Source of the DNA: Chitinophaga pinensis
Lineage (GTDB): Bacteria > Bacteroidota > Bacteroidia > UKL13-3
Direction of reading: 5' to 3'
Length of the DNA stretch: 12,993 nt
NCBI GenBank assembly: GCA_945875195.1
Contig: CAMCJW010000051.1
Location: 1-12,993, forward strand
Part shown: positions 1 through 8,215 of the stretch, piece by piece
How the letters are laid out: every line of letters begins with the position of its first letter
How positions within the stretch are numbered: the stretch's first letter is position 1
Notes under the pieces: generated by a model
Seen by the model: the letters and a program-made list of their open reading frames with translations, nothing else
What the model was told of the DNA's origin: nothing
Database searches by the model: none
Position numbers and translations under genes: made by a program

Positions 1-608
1 CTACTTTCTATTCCTTCCCTCAATCGTTTAATATTGCTTCTGTGGGTATAAATTACCACCAATGCCATAAAGCAGCAAAAATACATGAAAAAAGTTTCAT
101 CTCGACCATATATCGCAACTACAAAAATTGGACTAAATAATGTGCCTAAAATAGAGCCCAAAGAAATGTACTTGCTGATCCAAACAATTAGAACAAAAGT
201 AATGGCGCACAATAAGGAAACAGGCCAGCTTACGCCAACAACCATACCGAGCAAGGTGGCAATTCCTTTTCCACCTTTAAATCCCGCAAAGACTGGAAAA
301 ACATGACCAATCACAGCAACCAGCCCAAATAACAATTGGATTTGCCTAAATTCTTGCGTGCCATCTTGAACGTTGGTTTGCAAAAATAAAATGCTACTTG
401 CTGCAAGGCCTTTGAAAAAATCTAATAAAAGCACAAAAATCCCCGCCTTTTTACCCAAAACCCTTAAGGTATTTGTTGCACCAGCATTTCCACTTCCATG
501 CTCTCTTACGTCAACATTGAAAAAGGCTTTTCCAACCCAAACAGCATTAGGAATAGAGCCCAATAAATAGGAGCTTACTAAAGCCATAGACAAAAATTTT
601 ATATCCAT
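1..608 (-). CDS. plsY: Glycerol-3-phosphate acyltransferase PlsY (C-terminal end cut by the window edge)
   Basis: PlsY is the inner-membrane enzyme that transfers an acyl group from acyl-phosphate to glycerol-3-phosphate, the first step of phosphatidic acid synthesis. The frame opens at ATG 608 and stays open to base 1, giving 202 residues, which is nearly the usual length of about 200-215; only a few residues should be missing. All three family motifs are visible: HGSGNAGATN near residues 37-46, GHVFPVFAGFKGGKG near 101-115, and SLGSI near 149-153. The typical ending HRSNIKRLREGIE is at about 189-201. Hydrophobic helices lie around 5-25, 55-75, 93-108, 118-145 and 155-187. The start lies only two bases after the stop of the large exported-protein gene, so the two are almost certainly co-transcribed and perhaps translationally coupled. 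The CTA at bases 1-3 is not an in-frame stop. Confidence 0.95.
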   Translation of the reverse strand, partial: MDIKFLSMALVSSYLLGSIPNAVWVGKAFFNVDVREHGSGNAGATNTLRVLGKKAGIFVLLLDFFKGLAASSILFLQTNVQDGTQEFRQIQLLFGLVAVIGHVFPVFAGFKGGKGIATLLGMVVGVSWPVSLLCAITFVLIVWISKYISLGSILGTLFSPIFVVAIYGRDETFFMYFCCFMALVVIYTHRSNIKRLREGIES

Positions 609-610
609 AT

Positions 611-3600
611 TTATTTCTTTTGTGCGCGAACAAATTTGTTTCTATCCGAAATATTTGCTTGCCTAATTTTATAATCTTCTTTTTCTTTTGAAACCTTATC
701 AATATTTATTTTGATAATTTCATTAAACAAAATATCGGAACTCAATACCGCCATTACACCTTTTTGGTATTTAAAGAAATACCAAGAACCTTGTGGTTGC
801 TGTAAGTATATGATTAAATCATCGCCACCACGTTTTTTTGTTATTTCAATTTTGCCTTTTATTTTTCTTTCAATCAAGTTTTTATCTATGCTTCTAAGCC
901 CTATATCACCCGTACTTCCAAAAGACCTAGTTGGTGAATTCCAACCCAAGGTAACATCAGTAAAAAAGAACGTTTTTTGTAAGTCCTCCATATTTTTCCT
1001 ACTGAGTTCTTCTTCCATATTTTCACTCAGGCGCTTGTATGTTTTTTCATCTACTAATTCGGGAATACTAATTTTTATTACGCGTTTATCAAAATAGTCA
1101 CTAGAAGCAGCTAACGATTGTTCTACCAAAGAATCTACCATCAATTTCACTGCAGCATTTGGAAGAATCATATCTACAATCATGCTCAATTTCATACCAA
1201 AAGTGGTATCAGCCAAATTAAAAGTTCCATAACCAGCGCCATTTAAAGAAAATCCTTGGGTATTAAATCCGAAATTGAATTTTCCTTCACCATAAATGAT
1301 TTTCTTTTTTTCACTCATGGCAATAAAATTACCTCGTTTACCATCGGCAAAAACTTTGTCGTAAGTACCTAACCTAAACTCATCAAACTTTTCATTATAA
1401 GTAAAGGTACCTTCGCATTTAAGTAACTCTTGATCGCTTGTATTTCTTTTACGAGAGAACAGCGCTGGATAAACATGAGATGAATCTGTGCTCACAAAGA
1501 ATCCATTGGTTAACACGGCCCTATTTAAGTTAGTTAATGGCGGCGTTAGGTTGATATAAACAGAATCTGGGTTAATGGTTGCACTTGCCTTGAACCAATC
1601 TGTTTTAGGTATAAATTGTTCATGCATACCTTTGAAAAAGCCATTGTATTCAAGGTTCTTATTGTAAGAATGTAAAATGGCATTTCCTCGAAATCCAATT
1701 TTTGGTCCAACCTTAAAATTAATAGAATCTGGTATCAATGTTTTTCCTTCTAAGTATTTTTTATCGGCTACGTATATTTGGTCTAAATAAAATTTTTGAG
1801 GTTTTTTATTGCGGTCGAAATAGGTGTAGGTACCAGCGCCAATGCAATCGGTTCGGCCATTAATTTTGATGCTTACTTTTTCAATTTCATGAAATTGGTT
1901 AACAGTATCAGATTTAATTTTTGCATTTAACAGCATATCCATTTCGGCATTTTGGCGCAAGGTAGCATTACCATTATCGGGAAATACTTTGCTATCGGCA
2001 ATCATGATATAAGGGATTTTTCCAACCTTCATTACATAATCTCCTAGGGTTAAAAATGCAGAACCTGCCGCAAATTTCAAACTGTCTTGCATGGGTTTTT
2101 GGCTCAAAAGGTAACTGCCTGCGCTGGCACTTTGAGCGTTGGCTGGACCAGTAAATTCAAGTGTTTTGGGTATCATGTCCCATTTTAACTTTTCAAAAGA
2201 ACCTGTATAGTTATTTAAGATAAAGGTATTGTTGATTCCAGGAAAGTTCTTGTAAGTAAACTCCGCATATTTTTGTTCTAGGTTCACATAGGCCTTTACT
2301 TTACCTGTAACAAATGCCACCTTGGTAGTGTCTTTTGGGTCCATTTGTTTAAAGATTGCATCTTCTGAGAGCACTTCAACAGGTTTTAACTCAAACAAAG
2401 AAGCTTCTAATTTACCACCTTCAATATCCATGTTTCCTCTAGCTTTCATAGATTTTGGTGTGAGAATAATAGTGCCATACAGTTTTGCACCATCGTAGGC
2501 AATTTTCATTGGTTCGCCTTTATTGGTAATGAACATGGTATCTTGATAGGGAATCCAATGGGTCATTACATTGGGTGATTTAATTACAGTTGGAAACAGG
2601 GATGTTCTGTCATTTTCAAAAAGGTGACTATTCGAGTTCATTGAGTCGAGCATGAATTCAAATCTATGAGAGGAAGTTCTTGAGGCCAAGTAGGAGAGGG
2701 TTCCATCGCCAATTAGCCCGTCGTTACTTAGTCGCAAATCCATTACAGCATTGCCTTTACCACCATATAAATGGTATTTAGTTGATTCGTCATTCGGGAT
2801 ATAGAAGCCCAAAGATTTGTCAGGCTGGAGGTAAATTTCTTGGCGCATCTCTGGTAAAATTCCTCCCGAAACAAAATTACCTGCAAGGGCTAAAGTATAG
2901 AGGTTCAAATCTGCCAAACTGTCTAAAATAAAAGGATCCACCTCAAAGTAAAACCTGTCTTTGTTGTAGGAGCCTTTCATGGTAGTTTGGTAATCGTAAA
3001 AAACTTTTGAACCAACTTCTGAGGTAAATACAGGATATTTTGGGTATCTTTTTCTGCCCGATTTGTTATAGGGATAATCAATTTCTAAATTACCGTAAAT
3101 ATTTTGAATTACACTTTTTACATGCATCATCATGCCAAGTGAATCATCTGGGTAAAGGAATTTTAGAGAGTCAACATTGTTCAACCTAATTTTAAATCCA
3201 TTGTAGTCGAACGCAAAATTATTTCCATAGAAATCGGCCATACCCGCCCTTAGTTTGCCACTAAAATCCATGGTTCTATTTTTCTTTAGGGTTACTATTT
3301 GGTCTTTTGGAATAATGTACACGTTTTGCGAATCGCTGAAATAAAATTTAGGTACACCTTGAACCACCATATCATAGTTAATTAAGCTGATATGTGCATT
3401 GGGTAGGGCACTAATGAGTGAGTTAAATGAAATGGCATCAAAGTCTGTTCTTCCATTGTGCGCATTTACATAATCTATCAATTTTCGTTTCACATAAACA
3501 ATATTTTTGGCAGCATCAAAGTTAACATAGCCCTTGTCGTTTAAGTCAATCATTTGTATGCGTATATCACTAATATTACTTTTAAATGTGGCAGCATACA

Positions 3601-4990
3601 CCTCAATTCTAAAGCTCGTTACCTTATTGTCTTCGCAATATTTTTTGATTCTTTGAAGTGGATTATAAGATAGCACGCCACCAATTTTTTCATAATTAAC
3701 GTCCCTAAAATAATTGATAGATTCAAATTTCGCAGGCACATCTCCTGAGATATTGTCGAGTTCTATTTTTGGGCTATTTAAATCCCATTTAATTTCATCA
3801 ATATAGAATTCTACATTGTGAAAATTATCCATGAATGGCGCCGATGAAATACCCACTTTATTATCTCGGTATAATGATACTTTGTCTTTGTCTATTAAGT
3901 AGCTAAAAGTAAGTTGTGGGTGGTAAATAGAATCTTTATCCAAGAAGATAGTTACCTCTGCTTTTTCAACCGATATGCGATTTTCTCTTACAAAAAACTC
4001 GGGTGATTGAATGCGCATAAATGGCTTATTTTTAAAGGTGAACCAAAGTTCTGCCTTTTGTTCACTATTGCCTCTTCCTAGCACAAGGGCACCTCTCATA
4101 CCAAATCCACCTTTAAATTTAGCTTTTCCATAACTTGCTCCGGTAAAGGTTGCAAAATATCCCTCAAATTGTGGGTAGGTACTTTTTTCGCCTTGAGATT
4201 TCCCCATGGGTCTATCTGTAACCTTTCCTAGCATAGGTTTAGCAGAAATGTCTAGGTTATAAAAGATACTTGAATCGGCCACCAATTCACCATCATTGAG
4301 GTTAATTTTATAATTCTTGATGTTGGCATATACTTTGTTAGAATCGAGCCCAACTCTTGTCCAATCTATTTTTCCTCCTTTACCAACCCATAAGTTTTTG
4401 CTCGGATAAAATTTTCCTGAGGTATTGTATAATTCAAAAGTATCGCCTGGAGTATAGCAAATTAGGTTAAGCTTTTTAAACAAGAACAAAGGTTCACCTT
4501 CTACAATTAAATCGGCATCACTTGTTGATACCACCCAAGTAAATCCACCTAATGAAAGTAATTTATTTTCGGCAAAAACATTGGTTGAAACCAATAAAAA
4601 CTTTTGGAAATCGTCTTTAGATTTTTTAAGTGAGGTAGATAAAGTTTTGTGCCAGCCATCAAACTTTAGCAGGTTATTGTTTGAAACCAAGGCATTGATT
4701 GTTTTTAAATATCCTTCAAAATCGGGACTAATTTGACAATTCCCATTGAGCATTTCATTGCACAGCCTGATGATTTGATTTTTTTGCGCAGCAGTAAATT
4801 TTCCTGCATTGTAATAACCACTAAATTCTTCTGCCAAATCCCTCACATCCTTTTTTGAGGAGCTTGAAACAAAGGTTTCAAACTCACCAATGAAAACCGA
4901 AGGATCAAATGAAAAACTATTGGGCCTTTGTGCTTGGAGGCATGTAAATCCAAACAGCAACATAACAACTAACGCTACTACTTTTTTCAT
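611..4990 (-). CDS. Very large exported protein of unknown function (1459 aa)
   Basis: I do not recognise a named family. The N-terminus is a clear signal peptide: a Lys pair, a hydrophobic core, then LQAQ with probable cleavage after about residue 20. The protein is therefore exported to the periplasm or outer membrane. No later hydrophobic helix is evident. The rest is rich in Phe, Tyr, Asn, Asp and Gly in alternating patterns that suggest mostly beta structure. Similar segments recur: a Gly-rich unit followed by YLxS...S..F.F..DSM near 755-785, a related SYLLS..P.QDSLKF near 950-975, and a GNMDIEGGKLEASLFELKP unit near 850-867. This suggests divergent internal repeats. The C-terminal part (about 1300-1340) is helical and charged (EKTYKRLSENMEEELSRK), followed by more strands and a basic tail. 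The ORF is intact and lies between tpiA (97 bases upstream) and plsY (two bases downstream). Large beta-rich secreted proteins of this kind occur in Bacteroidota. A resemblance to AsmA/TamB-like lipid-transfer proteins is only a guess. Confidence 0.9.
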   Translation of the reverse strand: MKKVVALVVMLLFGFTCLQAQRPNSFSFDPSVFIGEFETFVSSSSKKDVRDLAEEFSGYYNAGKFTAAQKNQIIRLCNEMLNGNCQISPDFEGYLKTINALVSNNNLLKFDGWHKTLSTSLKKSKDDFQKFLLVSTNVFAENKLLSLGGFTWVVSTSDADLIVEGEPLFLFKKLNLICYTPGDTFELYNTSGKFYPSKNLWVGKGGKIDWTRVGLDSNKVYANIKNYKINLNDGELVADSSIFYNLDISAKPMLGKVTDRPMGKSQGEKSTYPQFEGYFATFTGASYGKAKFKGGFGMRGALVLGRGNSEQKAELWFTFKNKPFMRIQSPEFFVRENRISVEKAEVTIFLDKDSIYHPQLTFSYLIDKDKVSLYRDNKVGISSAPFMDNFHNVEFYIDEIKWDLNSPKIELDNISGDVPAKFESINYFRDVNYEKIGGVLSYNPLQRIKKYCEDNKVTSFRIEVYAATFKSNISDIRIQMIDLNDKGYVNFDAAKNIVYVKRKLIDYVNAHNGRTDFDAISFNSLISALPNAHISLINYDMVVQGVPKFYFSDSQNVYIIPKDQIVTLKKNRTMDFSGKLRAGMADFYGNNFAFDYNGFKIRLNNVDSLKFLYPDDSLGMMMHVKSVIQNIYGNLEIDYPYNKSGRKRYPKYPVFTSEVGSKVFYDYQTTMKGSYNKDRFYFEVDPFILDSLADLNLYTLALAGNFVSGGILPEMRQEIYLQPDKSLGFYIPNDESTKYHLYGGKGNAVMDLRLSNDGLIGDGTLSYLASRTSSHRFEFMLDSMNSNSHLFENDRTSLFPTVIKSPNVMTHWIPYQDTMFITNKGEPMKIAYDGAKLYGTIILTPKSMKARGNMDIEGGKLEASLFELKPVEVLSEDAIFKQMDPKDTTKVAFVTGKVKAYVNLEQKYAEFTYKNFPGINNTFILNNYTGSFEKLKWDMIPKTLEFTGPANAQSASAGSYLLSQKPMQDSLKFAAGSAFLTLGDYVMKVGKIPYIMIADSKVFPDNGNATLRQNAEMDMLLNAKIKSDTVNQFHEIEKVSIKINGRTDCIGAGTYTYFDRNKKPQKFYLDQIYVADKKYLEGKTLIPDSINFKVGPKIGFRGNAILHSYNKNLEYNGFFKGMHEQFIPKTDWFKASATINPDSVYINLTPPLTNLNRAVLTNGFFVSTDSSHVYPALFSRKRNTSDQELLKCEGTFTYNEKFDEFRLGTYDKVFADGKRGNFIAMSEKKKIIYGEGKFNFGFNTQGFSLNGAGYGTFNLADTTFGMKLSMIVDMILPNAAVKLMVDSLVEQSLAASSDYFDKRVIKISIPELVDEKTYKRLSENMEEELSRKNMEDLQKTFFFTDVTLGWNSPTRSFGSTGDIGLRSIDKNLIERKIKGKIEITKKRGGDDLIIYLQQPQGSWYFFKYQKGVMAVLSSDILFNEIIKINIDKVSKEKEDYKIRQANISDRNKFVRAQKK

Positions 4991-5087
4991 AATGTAAAAA
5001 AATCAAATAAATCAACAAGGGTATTTAACTGACCCAATATTAATTTAAACGGGTAAAATTCATGGGAATTGTAAGACAAGCTAATAA

Positions 5088-5852
5088 TTAGGCCATTGCT
5101 TTCACAATAGCAACAAAACTTCTGCTTTCTAAAGCAGCACCACCAACCAAAGCGCCATCAATATCTGGAGCAGAAAATAGTTCTGCAGCATTTTCTGCTT
5201 TTACACTTCCACCATATTGAATGGTTATATTATCTGCAAGAGCAGCATCATATTTTTTTGTTATTAAGCCGCGAATAAATGCATGTATTTCCTGAGCTTG
5301 TGCCGTGCTGGCCGTTTTACCTGTGCCAATAGCCCAAACAGGTTCATAAGCAATAACCACTTCGCTGAATTGAGTGGCATTTAAATGAAAAAGACCTTCG
5401 CTAATTTGCTTTTCAAGAACGGTAAAATGGGCGTTGGATTCACGCTCTTCCAAAGTTTCGCCGCAACAATATATTGGGTTCAAACCGGCATTTAAAACAG
5501 CATCTGTTTTTTGGGCTAACCATGCATTGTGTTCGCCAAAATACTGCCTGCGTTCGCTGTGTCCAATGATTATGTATTTTGTTCCGCAGCTTTTTAACAT
5601 ATCTGCACTAATTTCACCAGTATAAGCACCACTTTTATGGTTGCTGCAATTTTGTGCACCTACAGCCATTACAGGGTTTTCGGCAATTAATTTGCTCACC
5701 GAATTGATATGAATAAAAGGAGGAATGATTACTACTTTTGCGCTTCCTTTGTATTCATCCTTGAGCATGTTACTCACTTCCGAAACCAGTCCCATGCCTT
5801 CTTCAAGGCTTTTGTTCATTTTCCAGTTACCTGCAATAATTTTCTTTCTCAT
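5088..5852 (-). CDS. tpiA: Triose-phosphate isomerase
   Basis: This cytoplasmic glycolytic enzyme interconverts dihydroxyacetone phosphate and glyceraldehyde 3-phosphate. From ATG 5852 the protein has 254 residues, normal for the family. Active-site residues are all present: N9 and K11 in AGNWKMN, H98 in IIGHSERR, and E170 in AYEPVWAIGTGK, which also forms the start of the mobile loop 6. The phosphate-binding segments IQYGGSVK (211-218) and GALVGGAAL (233-241) follow. An in-frame TTG at 5897 would add 15 residues (GAKSFLKHYKKKQK) and overlap the end of the glmU-like gene. I reject it because the family starts directly with M-R-K-K-I-I-A-G-N-W-K. There is a 23-base gap to the upstream glmU-like gene, consistent with one operon. 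Confidence 0.97.
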   Translation of the reverse strand: MRKKIIAGNWKMNKSLEEGMGLVSEVSNMLKDEYKGSAKVVIIPPFIHINSVSKLIAENPVMAVGAQNCSNHKSGAYTGEISADMLKSCGTKYIIIGHSERRQYFGEHNAWLAQKTDAVLNAGLNPIYCCGETLEERESNAHFTVLEKQISEGLFHLNATQFSEVVIAYEPVWAIGTGKTASTAQAQEIHAFIRGLITKKYDAALADNITIQYGGSVKAENAAELFSAPDIDGALVGGAALESRSFVAIVKAMA

Positions 5853-5875
5853 TTTTTGCTTTTTTTTATAATGTT

Positions 5876-7087
5876 TTAAGAAGGATTTTGCTCCCAAAAA
5901 CGGTATTGTTTACTTTGATCAAAAACTTCTTTTAAAATAGCTCTGTCTATTTCTGTGAATGGAACATTTCTTCTTTTGTATACTGCTTCAGCTGTTTTAT
6001 AAAATTTATTCAATACAAAAGTTTCAAAGCCTTGAGCTCCACCCCAGCTGTAACTGGGAATAAAATTTCTTGGAAATCCTGAACCAAAAATGTTGGCTCC
6101 AACGCCTACAACGGTTCCAGTGTTGAACATGGTATTGATGCCGCACTTGGCATGATCTGCCATCATTAAACCACAGAAAGTAAGTCCAGTTTTTTCAAAT
6201 TTTTGGGTACCATAATTCCATAATTTAACCTCATCGTAGGTGTTTTTTAAGTTAGAGTTATTAGAATCAGCTCCTATATTAACCCATTCTCCAATAACTG
6301 CGTTACCCACAAATCCATCGTGACCTTTATTGCTATATCCGTAAAATACTACGTTGTTCACCTCTCCACCTACTTTGCAATGCGGTCCAACTGTAGTGGC
6401 ACCATATATTTTGGCATCCATTTTTAAACCAGCGTCTTCACAAATGGCAAAAGGGCCTCTTACTTTGCAGCCTTCCATTATTTCAGCATTTTTGCCAATA
6501 TAGATTGGGCCATCGCTGGCATTTAATATGGAAAAGTAAATTTTTGCGCCTTCTTCAATAAAAATTCTTTCGGGGTATAAGCATTGCGTTCCCTCTGGGA
6601 TAGGCTGTGAGGTTCTACCTTTGGTGAGGAAGTCGAAATCTGATTTTATGGCATCCCCATTTTTAGAAAAGATATCATAGCAATAGTTCAATTGAATAAA
6701 GTTGGATTCTTCTGTTTCAGTGCAGTGTAAGAGGTTAATGTCTTCTGAAAAGGATGAAACACTGATTTCATCTAAGAATACTGCGATCAGTTCGCCCTTA
6801 CAAATAAGTGCTTCTTTGTTTTTCTTAAGTTTAACTATTTCCTCTACCAATTTGGGAGTTGGACAAATGCTGCCGTTGATTAAAATATTGTGGGTGCCAG
6901 TATTTTTTGGGAACTTTTGTTGCAGGTATTCTTGCGTAAAATAGCCATACGTGGCTGTTCCAAGATGTTGTTGCCACTTTTGATCTATGGTTAAAATACC
7001 ACATCTGAGGTTGGCAACTGGTCGAGTATAGGTAAAGGGGAGTAGGTTTATTCGGGTTTTTCCCGGATCAAAAAACAAATAATGCAT
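5876..7087 (-). CDS. GlmU-family protein: putative UDP-GlcNAc diphosphorylase / glucosamine-1-phosphate N-acetyltransferase, Bacteroidota type
   Basis: This 403-residue protein matches the alternative GlmU-like family of Bacteroidota, proposed to make UDP-N-acetylglucosamine for peptidoglycan and lipopolysaccharide. The N-terminus (FFDPGKTRINLLPFTYTRP, residues 5-23, then NLRCGILTI at 26-34) is the family hallmark. It differs from the LxAGxGTRM signature of classical GlmU. From about 170 to 340 comes a left-handed beta-helix of hexapeptide repeats, with isoleucine or valine followed by Gly, Asn or Asp every six residues (PIYIGKNAEIMEGCKVRGP; GNAVIGEWVNIGADSNNSN; MADHAKCGINTMFNTG). The C-terminal tail (about 355-403) is helical. 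The gene starts at ATG 7087 and is the first of a probable operon with tpiA, the large exported-protein gene and plsY. I could not find a clear promoter between it and the rpmE2 terminator. Whether both enzymatic activities are present cannot be told from sequence. Confidence 0.88.
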   Translation of the reverse strand: MHYLFFDPGKTRINLLPFTYTRPVANLRCGILTIDQKWQQHLGTATYGYFTQEYLQQKFPKNTGTHNILINGSICPTPKLVEEIVKLKKNKEALICKGELIAVFLDEISVSSFSEDINLLHCTETEESNFIQLNYCYDIFSKNGDAIKSDFDFLTKGRTSQPIPEGTQCLYPERIFIEEGAKIYFSILNASDGPIYIGKNAEIMEGCKVRGPFAICEDAGLKMDAKIYGATTVGPHCKVGGEVNNVVFYGYSNKGHDGFVGNAVIGEWVNIGADSNNSNLKNTYDEVKLWNYGTQKFEKTGLTFCGLMMADHAKCGINTMFNTGTVVGVGANIFGSGFPRNFIPSYSWGGAQGFETFVLNKFYKTAEAVYKRRNVPFTEIDRAILKEVFDQSKQYRFWEQNPS

Positions 7088-7136
7088 GAATAAAGTGGTA
7101 TTACTTTGAGCCTACTAAATTACTCAGGAACAAGAT

Positions 7137-7171
7137 AAAAAAAAAGCCCCAACTTTAGGTTAGGGCTTTTT
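7137..7171 (-). terminator. Rho-independent terminator of rpmE2
   Basis: AAAAAGCCC (7141-7149) pairs with GGGCTTTTT (7163-7171). One mismatch follows, then AAC/GTT, closing a five-base loop. On the minus strand the hairpin runs into nine consecutive T residues. It begins seven bases after the rpmE2 stop and separates rpmE2 from the glmU-like gene, which is on the same strand. Confidence 0.9.
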
Positions 7172-7177
7172 GTATGA

Positions 7178-7432
7178 TTAATCAGCTTTTTTCTGATAGC
7201 GTCTTTTGAATTTATCAATTCTACCTGCAGTATCAACGAACATGGTTTGTCCGGTGAAAAACGGGTGAGATTTGTAGGAAATATCCAATTTAAATAATGG
7301 ATAATCGTTGCCATCTTCCCATTTGATGGACTCTTTGGTTTCAACTGTACTGTGACATAGGAACATATAATCGTTTGACATGTCCTTGAAAACCACTTTT
7401 CTATAGTTTTTTGGGTGAATACCTTCTCTCAT
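7178..7432 (-). CDS. rpmE2: 50S ribosomal protein L31 type B
   Basis: This 84-residue protein is a component of the large ribosomal subunit. It starts MREGIHPKNYRKVVFKD, as type B L31 proteins do, and carries the diagnostic SHPFFTG near residues 54-60, followed by DTAGRIDKFKRRYQK. The zinc-binding cysteine set of the zinc-containing L31 form is absent; the only cysteine is in FLCHST, so this is the zinc-independent form. It stands as a single-gene unit with its own promoter-like sequence (7456-7485) and terminator (7137-7171). Confidence 0.97.
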   Translation of the reverse strand: MREGIHPKNYRKVVFKDMSNDYMFLCHSTVETKESIKWEDGNDYPLFKLDISYKSHPFFTGQTMFVDTAGRIDKFKRRYQKKAD

Positions 7433-7435
7433 TTT

Positions 7436-7490
7436 ATTTACAAAATTTAGGACCGCAAAAATATGTATTTTTATTCATTTACAAAATTTA
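7436..7490. repeat. Exact 14-base direct repeat flanking the rpmE2 promoter
   Basis: ATTTACAAAATTTA occurs at 7436-7449 and again at 7477-7490, 41 bases apart. One copy covers the predicted -33 element and the other the predicted transcription start and leader of rpmE2. The sequence is AT-rich, so chance is a real possibility; it could also be an operator pair. Confidence 0.35.
7456..7485 (-). promoter_or_regulatory. Predicted Bacteroidota-type promoter of rpmE2
   Basis: On the minus strand TTTG (7485-7482) is followed after 18 bases by TATTTTTG (7463-7456). This fits the Bacteroidota consensus TTTG-N19-TAnnTTTG apart from one base of spacing. Transcription would begin near 7449, giving a leader of about 16 bases before the rpmE2 ATG. 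The remaining intergenic sequence up to 7625, upstream of the divergent phosphoribosyltransferase gene, is very AT-rich, and I saw no clear plus-strand promoter in it. Confidence 0.6.
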
Positions 7491-7625
7491 TAAACAAATA
7501 TTTTTTCTTGTCCTGTTTCAGAACAAATTTAATGGGTTTATCCGAAATTCCTTTAAATTGCCCCAAGAATTTAAAATATATTATAAAATACGTAATAAAA
7601 AAGTGATCTTATACCAATTTAGGCA

Positions 7626-8123
7626 ATGAAAACACAGATTTTAGACCACCAGCAAGTTGAAAAAATTCTCAGAAGAATGGCTTATCAGATTTATGAGAAA
7701 AATTTCGACAAAAAAGATTTGGTATTTGCTGCCATAAAAGGTCAGGGAATTGAGGTGGCAAAATTGGTTCAGCAAGAATTGAATGATATTTCAAAAATTA
7801 AAATTAGCTTGTTAGAAATTGAAATAAGTAAAGACAAACCATCATTTACTTCAACGCAGGTTGATTTCAGCCAAATTTCGGTTCAAGGAAAAACGATTAT
7901 ACTTTTTGATGATGTTTTAAATACGGGCAGAACTTTGGTTTATGGTATGCATCCGTTTTTGCATTTGGATCCTTGTGCTATTCAAATAGCAGTATTGGTT
8001 GATCGCAACCACAAAACATTTCCGGTGGCAGCAGATTATATAGGCTTATCGTTGCAAACCACCATACAAGAGCATGTGAGTGTGATAATGAAATTGAAGA
8101 AAATTAGTGTTTATTTATTGTAA
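7626..8123 (+). CDS. PyrR-like phosphoribosyltransferase family protein
   Basis: This 165-residue type I phosphoribosyltransferase contains the PRPP-binding loop IILFDDVLNTGRTL at residues 91-104. The two acidic residues and TGRT that bind ribose-5-phosphate are intact. The remainder follows the PyrR pattern: an N-terminal ILDHQQVEKILRRMAYQI region, then DLVFAAIKGQG in place of PyrR's IRTRG, and AVLVDRNHKTFPVAADYIG at about 122-140. PyrR proteins bind pyr mRNA and/or act as weak uracil phosphoribosyltransferases. Here no pyrimidine genes are adjacent, and the region after ADYIG (LSLQTTIQEHVSV) departs from the usual KNVPTS. I therefore do not assign pyrR, and the substrate base is unknown. 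The gene is a plus-strand singleton, divergent from rpmE2 and convergent with hup. ATG 7626 is the natural start. Confidence 0.88.
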   Translation: MKTQILDHQQVEKILRRMAYQIYEKNFDKKDLVFAAIKGQGIEVAKLVQQELNDISKIKISLLEIEISKDKPSFTSTQVDFSQISVQGKTIILFDDVLNTGRTLVYGMHPFLHLDPCAIQIAVLVDRNHKTFPVAADYIGLSLQTTIQEHVSVIMKLKKISVYLL

Positions 8124-8165
8124 TCGAGGTAAAGAAACTGACTATTTTTCAATAAAATAAATCGC

Positions 8166-8196
8166 AAAAAAAAGCCCGATGCATTGCACCGGGCTT
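8166..8196 (-). terminator. Rho-independent terminator of hup
   Basis: AAGCCCG (8172-8178) pairs with CGGGCTT (8190-8196). An A/C mismatch and an inner TGC/GCA stem closing on an ATT loop follow. On the minus strand the hairpin ends in eight T residues. It begins 20 bases past the hup stop. It lies between two convergent genes, but its plus-strand side lacks a T run, so it serves mainly hup. Confidence 0.9.
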
Positions 8197-8215
8197 ATGA
8201 TTTAGTAAAATTAAA

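Noticed and set aside
85..570. Plus-strand open frames across 85-306 and 373-570
   Set aside because: They are antisense to plsY, whose motifs are unmistakable on the minus strand, and the translated products show no protein-like features.
711..1097. Plus-strand 128-codon open frame
   Set aside because: It is antisense to the large exported-protein gene; it is rich in Ser, Phe and Leu as expected for a reverse-strand shadow.
4991..5087. Possible promoter between tpiA and the large exported-protein gene
   Set aside because: The 97-base spacer has TTTATTTG-like runs but no properly spaced TTTG/TAnnTTTG pair and no terminator hairpin, so an internal promoter cannot be supported.
5850..5897. 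Longer tpiA start at TTG 5897
   Set aside because: It overlaps the end of the glmU-like gene and adds a Lys-rich extension absent from triose-phosphate isomerases; ATG 5852 gives the family-typical N-terminus.
7120..7344. Minus-strand 74-codon frame overlapping rpmE2
   Set aside because: It reads rpmE2 in another frame and runs through its terminator; L31 type B is the real product.
7411..7629. Plus-strand 72-codon frame between rpmE2 and the phosphoribosyltransferase gene
   Set aside because: Its codons come from the AT-rich spacer and antisense of rpmE2; the product is Lys/Phe/Ile-rich low-complexity sequence with no recognisable motif.
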